In this document: positions 8,665-15,906 of the stretch, piece after piece
Layout of the letters: each line of letters begins with the position of its first letter
How positions within the stretch are numbered: the stretch's first letter is position 1
Made by a program: the position numbers and the translations under genes
Source: Halorubrum halophilum
Lineage (GTDB): Archaea > Halobacteriota > Halobacteria > Halobacteriales > Haloferacaceae
DNA: 64,000 nucleotides
Assembly (NCBI RefSeq): GCF_000739595.1
Contig: NZ_BBJP01000081.1
Span: 142,795-206,794, forward strand
Direction: 5' to 3'
The notes under the pieces: generated by a model
Seen by the model: the letters and a program-made list of their open reading frames with translations, nothing else
Database searches by the model: none
Told to the model about the DNA's origin: nothing

Positions 8665-9099
8665 ATGGACACCGACCCGGACGCGCCGGTGCTGATCTTC
8701 GACGGCGACTGCCCGTACTGCTCGGTGGCGGCCGTCGCGCTCCGGCGGCTGGAGGGCGTCGTCGCGGTGCCGTGGGAGGCCGACCCCGTCGGCCCGTTCC
8801 TCGACGCGCAGTTCGGCTCGCGCCCGTTCGCGATGGTGCTCGTCGACCCCGGCGAGGGACGGGTGTACGCCGGTCGCTCGGCGGCCGAGGAGCTGGCCGA
8901 GCGCGCCGGTACGCCCGGAATCGTCGGCGGGCTCGTTCGCGACAACTACGACCGGATCGCCGGCGTCGTCGGAACGCTGTCCGGTCGCGGCCGCGACCCC
9001 GCCGACGTGCACGACATCTACGATCTGACCGACGACGCGGGGGAACTCGTCGGCGACCTCCGCCCCGCTGCGAGCGACCCGCCGGAGGCGCTGTCGTGA
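8665..9099 (+). CDS. DCC-family thiol-disulfide oxidoreductase-like protein (DUF393)
   Basis: A 144-residue protein opening with LIFDGDCPYCSVAAVALRR. The DGDCxxC signature (Cys16, Cys19) is diagnostic of the DCC/DUF393 family, which has a thioredoxin-like arrangement of two cysteines. The middle shows a short helix-strand repeat and the tail is acidic. It is followed, with GTGA stop-start overlap, by the GIY-YIG-like gene, so both are made from one transcript. Biochemical role of the family is not established; redox chemistry is suggested by the CxxC. Confidence 0.82.
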   Translation: MDTDPDAPVLIFDGDCPYCSVAAVALRRLEGVVAVPWEADPVGPFLDAQFGSRPFAMVLVDPGEGRVYAGRSAAEELAERAGTPGIVGGLVRDNYDRIAGVVGTLSGRGRDPADVHDIYDLTDDAGELVGDLRPAASDPPEALS

Positions 9100-9635
9100 G
9101 CGGGGGCAGAGAAGGAGCGGGTTCGGACCGCCCGAACGGAGGCACCTACACCCTTCTCGTCGAACTCGCGGCCCCGGCGACGGTCGAGGTCGGTGCACTC
9201 GGCGAGCACCGGTTCGAAGCGGGGACGTACGCCTACACCGGCAGCGCGCTCGGCACTGGGGGGTTCTCCCGCGTCGACCGCCACCGCCGGACCGCTCGCG
9301 GCGAGCACGACGTGCGCCACTGGCACGTCGACCACCTGCTCGGGCACCCCGACGCCCGGATCGACCGCGTCGTTCGGAGCGTCGGCGCCGACGCGGAGTG
9401 CGAGGTCGCCGATCGTCTCCCGGCCGGCCCGGTCGACGGCTTCGGGGCGTCCGACTGCGACTGCGGGAGCCACCTCGCCGCGGCCGGCGAGGGCGGATCG
9501 CTCGACGAGTTCGCCGCGGTGGTCCGCGAGGCGCACGAGGACGCGGTCACAGGGACCGGCGGCTCGGTCGACGTGGTCGCCGGATCGGCGGAGGGGGTCG
9601 ACGGCGCGGTCGGCGACGCGAGCGCGACCCGGTGA
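9096..9635 (+). CDS. GIY-YIG domain protein of the DUF123 type
   Basis: A 179-residue protein with GTYTLLVELAAPATVEVGALGEHRFEAGTYAYTGSALG, the variant GIY...YIG core of the DUF123 nuclease-like family, followed by VDRHRRTARGEHDVRHWHVDHLL, the conserved R-H-W-H-V-D-x-L segment, and a cysteine cluster CDCGSHL. Archaeal members are found alone or fused to endonuclease III or V. The GTG start at 9096 overlaps the previous stop. The C-terminal 40 residues are low complexity. Nuclease activity is inferred from the fold only. Confidence 0.83.
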   Translation: MSGGREGAGSDRPNGGTYTLLVELAAPATVEVGALGEHRFEAGTYAYTGSALGTGGFSRVDRHRRTARGEHDVRHWHVDHLLGHPDARIDRVVRSVGADAECEVADRLPAGPVDGFGASDCDCGSHLAAAGEGGSLDEFAAVVREAHEDAVTGTGGSVDVVAGSAEGVDGAVGDASATR

Positions 9636-9668
9636 GCCGTCGGGGTCGCCCGTCGCTCCGCTCGTCGA

Positions 9669-10151
9669 CTAGAGGTCGTACCGGTCGACGATGTCGGTGA
9701 GCTGTTCGCGGCGCCCCTCGATCGCCTCGTCGCGCAGCGCCTCCTCCTCGGGCGTCGGGGCGGTTAGATCCGGAACGCTCGCCGGGTTCCCCTCGTCGTC
9801 GAGCGCGACGAACGTGAAGTAGGAGGTGGTCGTGCGGCGCTCTTCGTCGGTTCGGGGGTTCTCCGCGCGCACGTCGACCTTCACGTCGAGGCTCGTGGTC
9901 CCCACGTTGAACACGTACCCCTCGATGACGGCGACCTCGCCCATCTCGATGGAGGAGATGAAGTCGACGTGGTCCATCGAGGCGGTGACGACCTGTCTGT
10001 TCGAGAAGCGCATCCCGGCGATGGCGCCGCAGATGTCCATCCAGTGGAGGACCGCGCCCCCGAGCGCTCGTCCGAGGTTGTTCGTGTCGTTCGGCAACAG
10101 CAGTTCGGTCATCTCGGTGTACGACTCCGCGACCGTCGCCGTCTCGTCCAT
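9669..10151 (-). CDS. Acyl-CoA thioesterase (hotdog fold)
   Basis: A 160-residue hotdog-fold protein of the YciA/BACH acyl-CoA hydrolase type. Visible motifs are LLPNDTNNLGRALGGAVLHWMD, with the Asn-Thr/Asn and Gly-Gly positions of the active-site helix, and VDFISSIEMGEVAVIEGYV in the second strand pair. It hydrolyses acyl-CoA thioesters in the cytoplasm, substrate length unknown. It is convergent with the GIY-YIG gene, with only about 30 bp between stops. Confidence 0.88.
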   Translation of the reverse strand: MDETATVAESYTEMTELLLPNDTNNLGRALGGAVLHWMDICGAIAGMRFSNRQVVTASMDHVDFISSIEMGEVAVIEGYVFNVGTTSLDVKVDVRAENPRTDEERRTTTSYFTFVALDDEGNPASVPDLTAPTPEEEALRDEAIEGRREQLTDIVDRYDL

Positions 10152-10245
10152 GTCGTCGGTGGGGTAGCGGGCGACTTGAACTCCCTGACTGGCGACGGGC
10201 GACGGGTGGCAGACAGTGGGCGGCGGACGGCGAACGAGACGAGTC

Positions 10246-10698
10246 TCAGCTCCCCTCTTGCGGGCCGTCGTCGAACTGGACCGAGTCCTGCGAGCGACCC
10301 GCCTCGTCGATCACCTCGTCGGAGACGACGATCGGACAGTCGATCCGGACCGCGAGCGCGAGCGCGTCGGAGGGACGCGCGTCGAAGACGAACCGCTCCG
10401 GCTCGCCGTCCTCGTACCGCTCCGCGTCGACCTTCGCGTAGAAGGTGCCGTCTCGGAGGTCGTCGACCCGGACTCGGTCGATCGCGCCCCCGAATTCGGT
10501 GAGGATGTCGACGAGGAGGTCGTGCGTCAGCGGACGGTCGAACGGTTCGCCCTCGAGCGCCATTCCGATCGACTGCGCCTGATCGGCGCTGACGAAGATC
10601 GGGACGTACTCGCCGCGCGCGGACAGGATGACCGCCGGCACGTCGCCGCCGGGTGCGGAGCCCGCTCCGACCCCGACGACCTCGGCTTCGTGTTCCAT
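10246..10698 (-). CDS. Bifunctional nuclease family protein (DUF151)
   Basis: A 150-residue DUF151 protein. The core shows VPAVILSARGEYVPIFVSADQAQSIGMAL, RPLTHDLLVDIL and the diagnostic FVFDARPSDALALAVRIDCPI. Plant and Thermotoga members are reported as nucleases or used as regulators, but the catalytic residues are not settled. The ATG at 10698 is chosen because the open frame upstream encodes a non-conserved Pro/Arg stretch. It is followed downstream by an Asp/Glu-rich tail. Confidence 0.86.
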   Translation of the reverse strand: MEHEAEVVGVGAGSAPGGDVPAVILSARGEYVPIFVSADQAQSIGMALEGEPFDRPLTHDLLVDILTEFGGAIDRVRVDDLRDGTFYAKVDAERYEDGEPERFVFDARPSDALALAVRIDCPIVVSDEVIDEAGRSQDSVQFDDGPQEGS

Positions 10699-10781
10699 AC
10701 CGGATCGTGGCGGCGGCGGCATGAATAGCTGTCCCACGCGATCGCTACGCGCAGGCGCCGCGCTCGGACGGCCCACCGCCG

Positions 10782-11498
10782 TCAGCGACCGCTCCAGTAC
10801 CAGTACGCCCAGCCGATCGTAAACACGAGCGCGGCGCCGAGGAAGAAGACGATCCCGGGCTCGATAAGCGAGACGGCGTACTCCGCCAATGGGTCGACGA
10901 CGTACTCGACGGTGCCGTCGATCTCTCCGCCTCCTCCCCCGCCCGCGCCCCCGTCGGTCTCGGGAGCAGTCTCGATAGAGGGCCCGTCCGCGGCGTCTTC
11001 GGTCGCGGTGTCACCGCCGTCTCCGCCACCCGTGGTCGTCGTCACGCGGGCGGTCGGTCCCGATACCGAGAGGACCCGTTGGGCCGCGACCGCCGCCAGC
11101 CCGATGATCCCGTAGCCGCCGAGCAGCCGCATCAGGGCAGACTTGATCCCGCGCGACGCCTCCGAGTCGCCGGCGAACAATACGAGCGGCTCGTCCGCGG
11201 CCGCGTACACGTCCATCTCTCGGCCCTTCTCGGAGTAGGTCGTGTCGACCACGTCGACGAGGTCGGCGCCGTCGAGCTTCGAGAGGTGGTACTGGACGTT
11301 CTGGAGCGAGGTGTCGACGGCGTCGGCGAGCTCCGACTTGGTCGCCGGCTCGTCGTGGAGTCGGGTGAGAATCTCGCGCGCCGTCTCGGAGCCGAGCGCG
11401 GCGATGAGCTCGTCCGCGTCGTCGTCGTCGACGCCGACCACCCGGGGCTCGCGGTCCTCGGGGGTCGCGTCGGGGAGGGAGGGCAGCAGCCGCGACAT
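10782..11498 (-). CDS. Membrane-anchored winged-helix (ArsR-like) regulator
   Basis: A 238-residue protein. Residues about 25-100 (ELIAALGSETAREILTRLHDEPATKSELADAVDTSLQNVQYHLSKLDGADLV) form an ArsR/HTH_20-type winged helix. A hydrophobic segment at about 122-140 (LLGGYGIIGLAAVAAQRVL) is followed by a Gly/Thr/Asp-rich linker and a second membrane helix at the C-terminus (PGIVFFLGAALVFTIGWAYWYW). This resembles haloarchaeal membrane-bound transcription factors in which the DNA-binding part faces the cytoplasm. Targets are unknown. It is divergent from the TraB gene, with a 108-bp shared upstream region. Confidence 0.8.
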   Translation of the reverse strand: MSRLLPSLPDATPEDREPRVVGVDDDDADELIAALGSETAREILTRLHDEPATKSELADAVDTSLQNVQYHLSKLDGADLVDVVDTTYSEKGREMDVYAAADEPLVLFAGDSEASRGIKSALMRLLGGYGIIGLAAVAAQRVLSVSGPTARVTTTTGGGDGGDTATEDAADGPSIETAPETDGGAGGGGGGEIDGTVEYVVDPLAEYAVSLIEPGIVFFLGAALVFTIGWAYWYWSGR

Positions 11499-11606
11499 AC
11501 CACCCTCTGTGACCCGTGAGAATACAAATTTGTTGGATCGGCGAGGGAGCGACGCGCGCTCACCGACTCACAAACCCTAAACGCGGCGACGGAGTACGTC
11601 GTGGCA

Positions 11607-13361
11607 ATGACAGAGACGCCAGGGGGATCCGACGGCGAGGCCACCCCTGCGAGCGGCGCGGTCGGAGCGCCCTCCGACGGCGGCGACGGAGACGGAGACG
11701 GCTCGGTGACCGTGGTCGGCACCGCGCACGTCTCCGAACAGTCGGTCGACGAGGTCGAGGAGACGATCGAGCGCGAGCGGCCCGACGTGGTCGCCGTCGA
11801 ACTCGACGAGGGGCGGTACCGCCAGATGAACGGCGAGAGCCCCGACGACCTCGACGCGGGCGACCTGCTTCGGGGCAACACCGTCTTCCAGTTCCTCGCG
11901 TACTGGATGCTGTCGTACGTCCAGACGCAGCTCGGCGACCGCTTCGACATCGAGCCCGGCGCTGACATGCGGGCCGCCATCGACGTCGCCGAGGGGCTCG
12001 GCATCGACGTGGCGTTAGTCGACCGGGACATCCAGACGACGATCCAGCGCTTCTGGGCTCGGATGACGGTCACGGAGAAGCTTCGGATGGTCGGGGGACT
12101 CGCGTTCGGCGTCACCGACTCCCGCGTGGTCGGGGTGCTGGTCGGGCTGTTCGTCGGGATCCTCGCCGGGCCCGTCATCGGCCTCTTCGGGGGAAGCGTC
12201 GGCGTCACCGACGCGATACTGACGAGCGTCACCGGCGGTGTACTCGCGGCGGTCGGCGTCGCGATCGTCGTCGATCAGGTCGGAAAAGTCGCGCTCTCGC
12301 CCGACGGGCGCCTCTTCGCCGCGGCGGGGCTGGGTGTCACAGCTGGGATCGCCGCCGCCGCTGTCGGCGCACTCGACGGGGTCGTCGCGACGTACCTCGG
12401 CGGGTTCGCCGTGACGGCGATCGGGAGCCTCGGTCTCGGTATCTCCCTCGGGCTGACCCTCGGCGTGCTCGCGTCGCTCGCGATGGGCGTCGTCGGGAGG
12501 GACGGCGGCGAGCCCGAACACGGCGGGATCGAGGAACTGGGGATGGAGGACCTGACCGACACCGACGTGGTGACAATGATGATGGAGGAGTTCCGGCAGT
12601 TCTCCCCGGGCGGCGCGGAGGCGCTCATCGACGAGCGCGACGCCTTCATCGCCCACCGGCTCGTCGCACTCCGCGACGCCGGCTACGACGTGGTCGCGGT
12701 CGTCGGCGCGGGTCACCGCGCGGGGATCGAGGGGTACCTCACAGACCCCGCGTCGCTCCCGCCGATGGAGGACCTCGTCGGGAAGGAGCGCGGGCGCGGG
12801 CTCCCGTGGAAGAAGGCGATTGGCTACGCGATCACCGTCGGCTTCGTCGGATTCTTCGTCCTGCTCGCGCTTGCCGGCGTGGAGAACGCGTTCCTCTTCC
12901 GGCTGTTCGGCGCGTGGTTCCTGATCAACGGCGCGTTCGCGTTCGCGTTCGCGAAGCTCGCGGGCGCGCGCTGGACCTCCGCCGGCGTCGGCGGCGCGGT
13001 CGCGTGGATGACCTCGATCAACCCCGTGCTCGCGCCCGGCTGGTTCACCGGCTACGTCGAGCTTCGGAGTCTCACGGTGAACGTCGGCGACATCGGGCGG
13101 CTCAACGACCTGCTCTCCGACGAGACGCTGTCGCCGTCGGATCTGGTCTCGTCGATGCTCGACGTGCCCCTGTTCAAGCTCATCGTCGTGGTCGCGATGA
13201 CGAACATCGGCAGCATCGTCGCGAGCTTCCTGTTCGCGGTGTACGTCATTCCCGCGATGTTCGGCGACGTGGGCGGCGTCGACGAGGTGGGGCGGCTCAT
13301 GATCGAGGGCGCACGGACCGGCGCAGAGTTCCTCAGAAATCTGATCACGGGGGGAGCATGA
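11607..13361 (+). CDS. TraB/PrgY-family membrane protein
   Basis: A 584-residue protein with an N-terminal TraB domain: VTVVGTAHVSEQSVDEVEETI carries the GTAHVS motif, and RPDVVAVELDEGRYRQM carries the conserved E-L-D-x-x-R. It continues through multiple membrane helices (about residues 165-300 and 395-575), with DAGYDVVAVVGAGHRAGIEGYL between them, the second conserved G-A-G-H motif. PrgY limits peptide pheromone activity in Enterococcus, and the fold is related to metalloproteases (EreA/ChaN/Tiki). The ATG at 11607 is preferred over GTG 11601. The next gene is an M50-type protease, suggesting joint work on membrane peptides. Confidence 0.85.
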   Translation: MTETPGGSDGEATPASGAVGAPSDGGDGDGDGSVTVVGTAHVSEQSVDEVEETIERERPDVVAVELDEGRYRQMNGESPDDLDAGDLLRGNTVFQFLAYWMLSYVQTQLGDRFDIEPGADMRAAIDVAEGLGIDVALVDRDIQTTIQRFWARMTVTEKLRMVGGLAFGVTDSRVVGVLVGLFVGILAGPVIGLFGGSVGVTDAILTSVTGGVLAAVGVAIVVDQVGKVALSPDGRLFAAAGLGVTAGIAAAAVGALDGVVATYLGGFAVTAIGSLGLGISLGLTLGVLASLAMGVVGRDGGEPEHGGIEELGMEDLTDTDVVTMMMEEFRQFSPGGAEALIDERDAFIAHRLVALRDAGYDVVAVVGAGHRAGIEGYLTDPASLPPMEDLVGKERGRGLPWKKAIGYAITVGFVGFFVLLALAGVENAFLFRLFGAWFLINGAFAFAFAKLAGARWTSAGVGGAVAWMTSINPVLAPGWFTGYVELRSLTVNVGDIGRLNDLLSDETLSPSDLVSSMLDVPLFKLIVVVAMTNIGSIVASFLFAVYVIPAMFGDVGGVDEVGRLMIEGARTGAEFLRNLITGGA

Positions 13362-13386
13362 ACGGGTCCCTCGCCGGGGTGAACGC

Positions 13387-14055
13387 ATGAGCGGAGCCCC
13401 TCAGGGTCGCCGGATCGCCGGCCTCTACTTCAGCGGGACCGAGATCCGCGACCTGCTGGTCGCGTGGCTCGCGCTCGGCGTCGCGTTCACGCTCTTCTTC
13501 GTGAACGGCACCGCCGGCTTCGATCGGCTGCTCGCTGCGGGGGTCGTCCCGCCGCTGCTCGTCGGCCTGCTCACCGCGGGCGTCGCGTTCCTCCTCCACG
13601 AGATCGCCCACAAGGTCGTCGCGGTTCACTACGATCAGGTCGCCGAGTTCCGCGCGGACAACGGTATGCTGTTCATTGCCGTGATGAGCTCCCTCTTGGG
13701 GTTCATCTTCGCCGCGCCCGGGGCGGTCCACCACCGCGGCCGGCTGACGCCGAAGGAACACGGGCACATCGCGCTGGCGGGCCCGGTCGTCAACCTCCTG
13801 CTCACGCTCGCGTTCCTGCCGGCGCTCCTGCTCGGGCCGGTCGTCGGGAGCCCGGTGATCACCCTGATCGGCTCCCGCGGGATCGCGATCAACGTCTTCC
13901 TCGCGGCGTTCAACCTGATCCCGTACGGCCCCCTCGACGGGAAGACCGTCATGGGGTGGAGCAAGGGCGTGTGGGCCGCGTCCTTCGCTCTCTCCGTGGT
14001 GCTCACGGTCGCGCTCGTGTTCGTCGGCGGGCTTGGCTTCGGCGGACCGTTCTGA
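13387..14055 (+). CDS. Site-2-protease-like membrane metalloprotease (M50 family)
   Basis: A 222-residue polytopic protein with HEIAHK (HExxH zinc motif) in FLLHEIAHKVVAVHY and, near the C-terminus, NLIPYGPLDGKTVM, matching the N-x-x-P-x-x-x-L-D-G motif that supplies the third zinc ligand Asp in S2P proteases. Both motifs lie in or near hydrophobic segments, as required for intramembrane proteolysis. GHIALAGPVVNLLL is also typical. It is read just after the TraB-like gene, separated only by a 10-codon mini-ORF with ATGA overlaps on both sides. Substrates are unknown. Confidence 0.87.
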   Translation: MSGAPQGRRIAGLYFSGTEIRDLLVAWLALGVAFTLFFVNGTAGFDRLLAAGVVPPLLVGLLTAGVAFLLHEIAHKVVAVHYDQVAEFRADNGMLFIAVMSSLLGFIFAAPGAVHHRGRLTPKEHGHIALAGPVVNLLLTLAFLPALLLGPVVGSPVITLIGSRGIAINVFLAAFNLIPYGPLDGKTVMGWSKGVWAASFALSVVLTVALVFVGGLGFGGPF

Positions 14056-14138
14056 GTCGGGCAGGCGATCCGTCGCAGACGGCCCGGTCGCTCGGTGGGA
14101 ACGGTGCGCTTTTGCTCCGCGGGCGTCCCTCGACACAC

Positions 14139-15161
14139 ATGACCGAGGGCGACGGCGGCGGAGACGGGAGCAACGACGGCGCGTCCGGAGACGACGAACT
14201 CACCTACGCCGACGCCGGCGTCGACATCGACGCCAGCGAGGCGGCGACCGCGGCGCTGATCGGCGCGGTCGGCGAGGGTGAGGGCGACTACGCCGGCCTG
14301 CTCGACATCGGCGACCGCTACCTCGCGCTGGCGACCGACGGCGTCGGGACGAAGCTCCTCGTCGCCGAGGCGCTCGGCGACTACTCGACCGTCGGGATCG
14401 ACTGCATCGCGATGAACGTCAACGACCTCGTCGCCGCCGGCGTCAGACCGGTCGCGTTCGTCGACTACCTCGCGGTCGACGAGCCGGACGAGCGGTTCGC
14501 CGAGCAGGTCGGCGAAGGACTCGCGCGCGGCGCCGAACTCGCCGACATGGAACTCGTCGGCGGCGAGACCGCAGTGATGCCCGACGTGATCCGCGGGCTC
14601 GATCTGGCCGGCACCTGCGCCGGCCTCGCCGCGAAGGACGCCGTCTTCGACGGCGAGGCGCGGCCGGGCGACGCGCTGGTCGGGTGGGAGTCGTCGGGGA
14701 TCCACTCGAACGGGCTCACGCTCGCGCGCGAGGCGGCGACCCGCGAGCACGCGTACACCGACCCGTGCCCGTTCGAGGGGTACGAGACGGTCGGCGAGGC
14801 CTTACTGGAGCCGACCCGGATCTACACCGACCTGCTCGACCCGATGCGCGAGCACGGCGTGCACGGCGCGGCCCACGTCACCGGCGGCGGGTGGACCAAC
14901 CTGACGCGGCTCGGCGCGAATCGCTACGTCGTCGAGGACGCCTTCGACCCCCAGCCGGTCTTCGAGTTCGTGCAGTCGGAGGGGGGCGTCTCCGACGAGG
15001 AGATGCACCGGACGTTCAACATGGGGACCGGCTTCGTCGCGGCGGTCGACTCTGATGACGCCGAATCGCTGGTCGACGAGACGGACGGGCGCGTGATCGG
15101 GCGGGTTGAGGAGGGCGACGACGACGAGGGGAGCGTCGTGATTCGCGGATTAGATTTATAA
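14139..15161 (+). CDS. purM: Phosphoribosylformylglycinamidine cyclo-ligase (AIR synthetase)
   Basis: A 340-residue PurM, which closes the imidazole ring to give aminoimidazole ribotide in purine synthesis using ATP. Family features: LTYADAGVDIDAS near the start, LATDGVGTKLLVAEAL, the MNVNDLVAAGVRPVAFVDYLAV segment, ELVGGETAVMPD, ESSGIHSNGLTLAR and AHVTGGGWTNL. The N-terminal 25 residues are an acidic Gly/Asp-rich haloarchaeal extension. The ATG at 14139 has TTTTGC about 27 bp upstream. Its TAA stop is the last three bases of the left TTTATAA of repeat copy A. Confidence 0.95.
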   Translation: MTEGDGGGDGSNDGASGDDELTYADAGVDIDASEAATAALIGAVGEGEGDYAGLLDIGDRYLALATDGVGTKLLVAEALGDYSTVGIDCIAMNVNDLVAAGVRPVAFVDYLAVDEPDERFAEQVGEGLARGAELADMELVGGETAVMPDVIRGLDLAGTCAGLAAKDAVFDGEARPGDALVGWESSGIHSNGLTLAREAATREHAYTDPCPFEGYETVGEALLEPTRIYTDLLDPMREHGVHGAAHVTGGGWTNLTRLGANRYVVEDAFDPQPVFEFVQSEGGVSDEEMHRTFNMGTGFVAAVDSDDAESLVDETDGRVIGRVEEGDDDEGSVVIRGLDL

Positions 15162-15611
15162 GTGGTCACTGTCGATAGCGCTCTCGATCGCTTATAAATA
15201 TGTAACTTCGGCTCGACGGCGAGCACTTCCAAAGCCTTCGCTCATTTATAAATCATCGATGCGGAATCGACGGTGAACACCTCCAAAGCTCCAGCCGCTC
15301 GATTATAAGTAGCTGCTGACGGATCGACGATAAACACCTCCAAAGCCCCAGCCGCGAGGACGCCGCACGCTCGCTGCGCTCCTCACTCGTCGCTCACTCC
15401 GTTCGCTCCGTCGCTGCGGTGCTTACGTCGCCTGCGGCGTCCTCGCGGCTGCCCGTTTGAATCCCACCCGACCGCACGGCACCGCAGCCTCACGCCTCCC
15501 CAGCCTCGTCGGCCGCCCTCCGCTTCGCTCCGGCCGGCCGACTCCCTCGCACGGGCGACTCGCGGCCGATGGCCGCTCGTCGGCACGCGCCACCGCATCG
15601 TTCATTTATAA
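15155..15611 (+). repeat. Structured intergenic repeat, copy A
   Basis: A 457-bp element bounded by TTTATAA at both ends (15155 and 15605). Left part: three tandem units, each starting near an internal TTATAA (15191, 15244, 15303) and ending in CACCTCCAAAGCCCCAG-like sequence. Core hairpin 1: AGCCGCGAGGACGCCGCA (15350-15367) pairs perfectly with 15433-15450 across a 65-base loop. Then the conserved TTTGAATCCCACCCGACCG and CTCACGCCTCCCCAGCCTCG blocks, hairpin 2 (GTCGGCCG 15508-15515 with CGGCCGAC 15535-15542), a third GCGGCC/GGCCGC hairpin and CACGCGCCACCG before the right end. Related copies lie at 36600-37134 (reverse) and 56011-56396. No convincing ORF. Confidence 0.85.
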
Positions 15612-15905
15612 AGAGTCGTCGTCGCCGTTCTGTGCGGCTTCGACGCGATCCGCGGTCGACTCCAGCGCCTCGGCCAGCGTTCTTGCCTGCGCGGGCGAGA
15701 GGTCGATCTCGTCGGCGTGGGCGGTGAGGTCGTCGATCGCGGTGTTGTCGAGTTCGATCTCCAGCGTGACCTGTTCGGGGTCCTCACGGGGCGCGGTGAC
15801 GTTCACCACGCCGGGCGCATCCGCCTCGAACTCGTGGCCGCGGGCGCGGCCGTCGACGAGGTCGAGCGTCGTGTAGGCGTTCACGCGGAGGAGGCGGTCC
15901 GACAT
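15606..15905 (-). CDS. Small conserved haloarchaeal protein (99 aa, DUF6360-like)
   Basis: A 99-residue acidic protein starting MSDRLLRVNAYTTLDLVDGRARGHEFEAD, with VNVTAPREDPEQVTLEIELDN in the middle and a C-terminal helix LSPAQARTLAEALESTADRVE. I recall this pattern as the haloarchaeal DUF6360 family; no function is known. Its stop codon lies inside the right-hand TTTATAA of repeat copy A. It lies one base upstream of nothing else on its strand except the reductase gene (ATG 17655) that ends at 15907, so the two stand in tandem and are probably co-transcribed. Confidence 0.75.
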   Translation of the reverse strand: MSDRLLRVNAYTTLDLVDGRARGHEFEADAPGVVNVTAPREDPEQVTLEIELDNTAIDDLTAHADEIDLSPAQARTLAEALESTADRVEAAQNGDDDSL

Positions 15906-15906
15906 C

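Noticed and set aside
13358..13390. 10-codon mini-ORF between the TraB-like gene and the M50 protease
   Set aside because: It is linked by ATGA at both ends but is too short to support as a gene; mentioned only as possible coupling.
15383..15598. ORF inside repeat copy A, similar to one inside copy C (56157-56375)
   Set aside because: Similarity is explained by the shared DNA element; reading frames are broken by indels in copy B and hairpin-arm changes are paired rather than codon-neutral.
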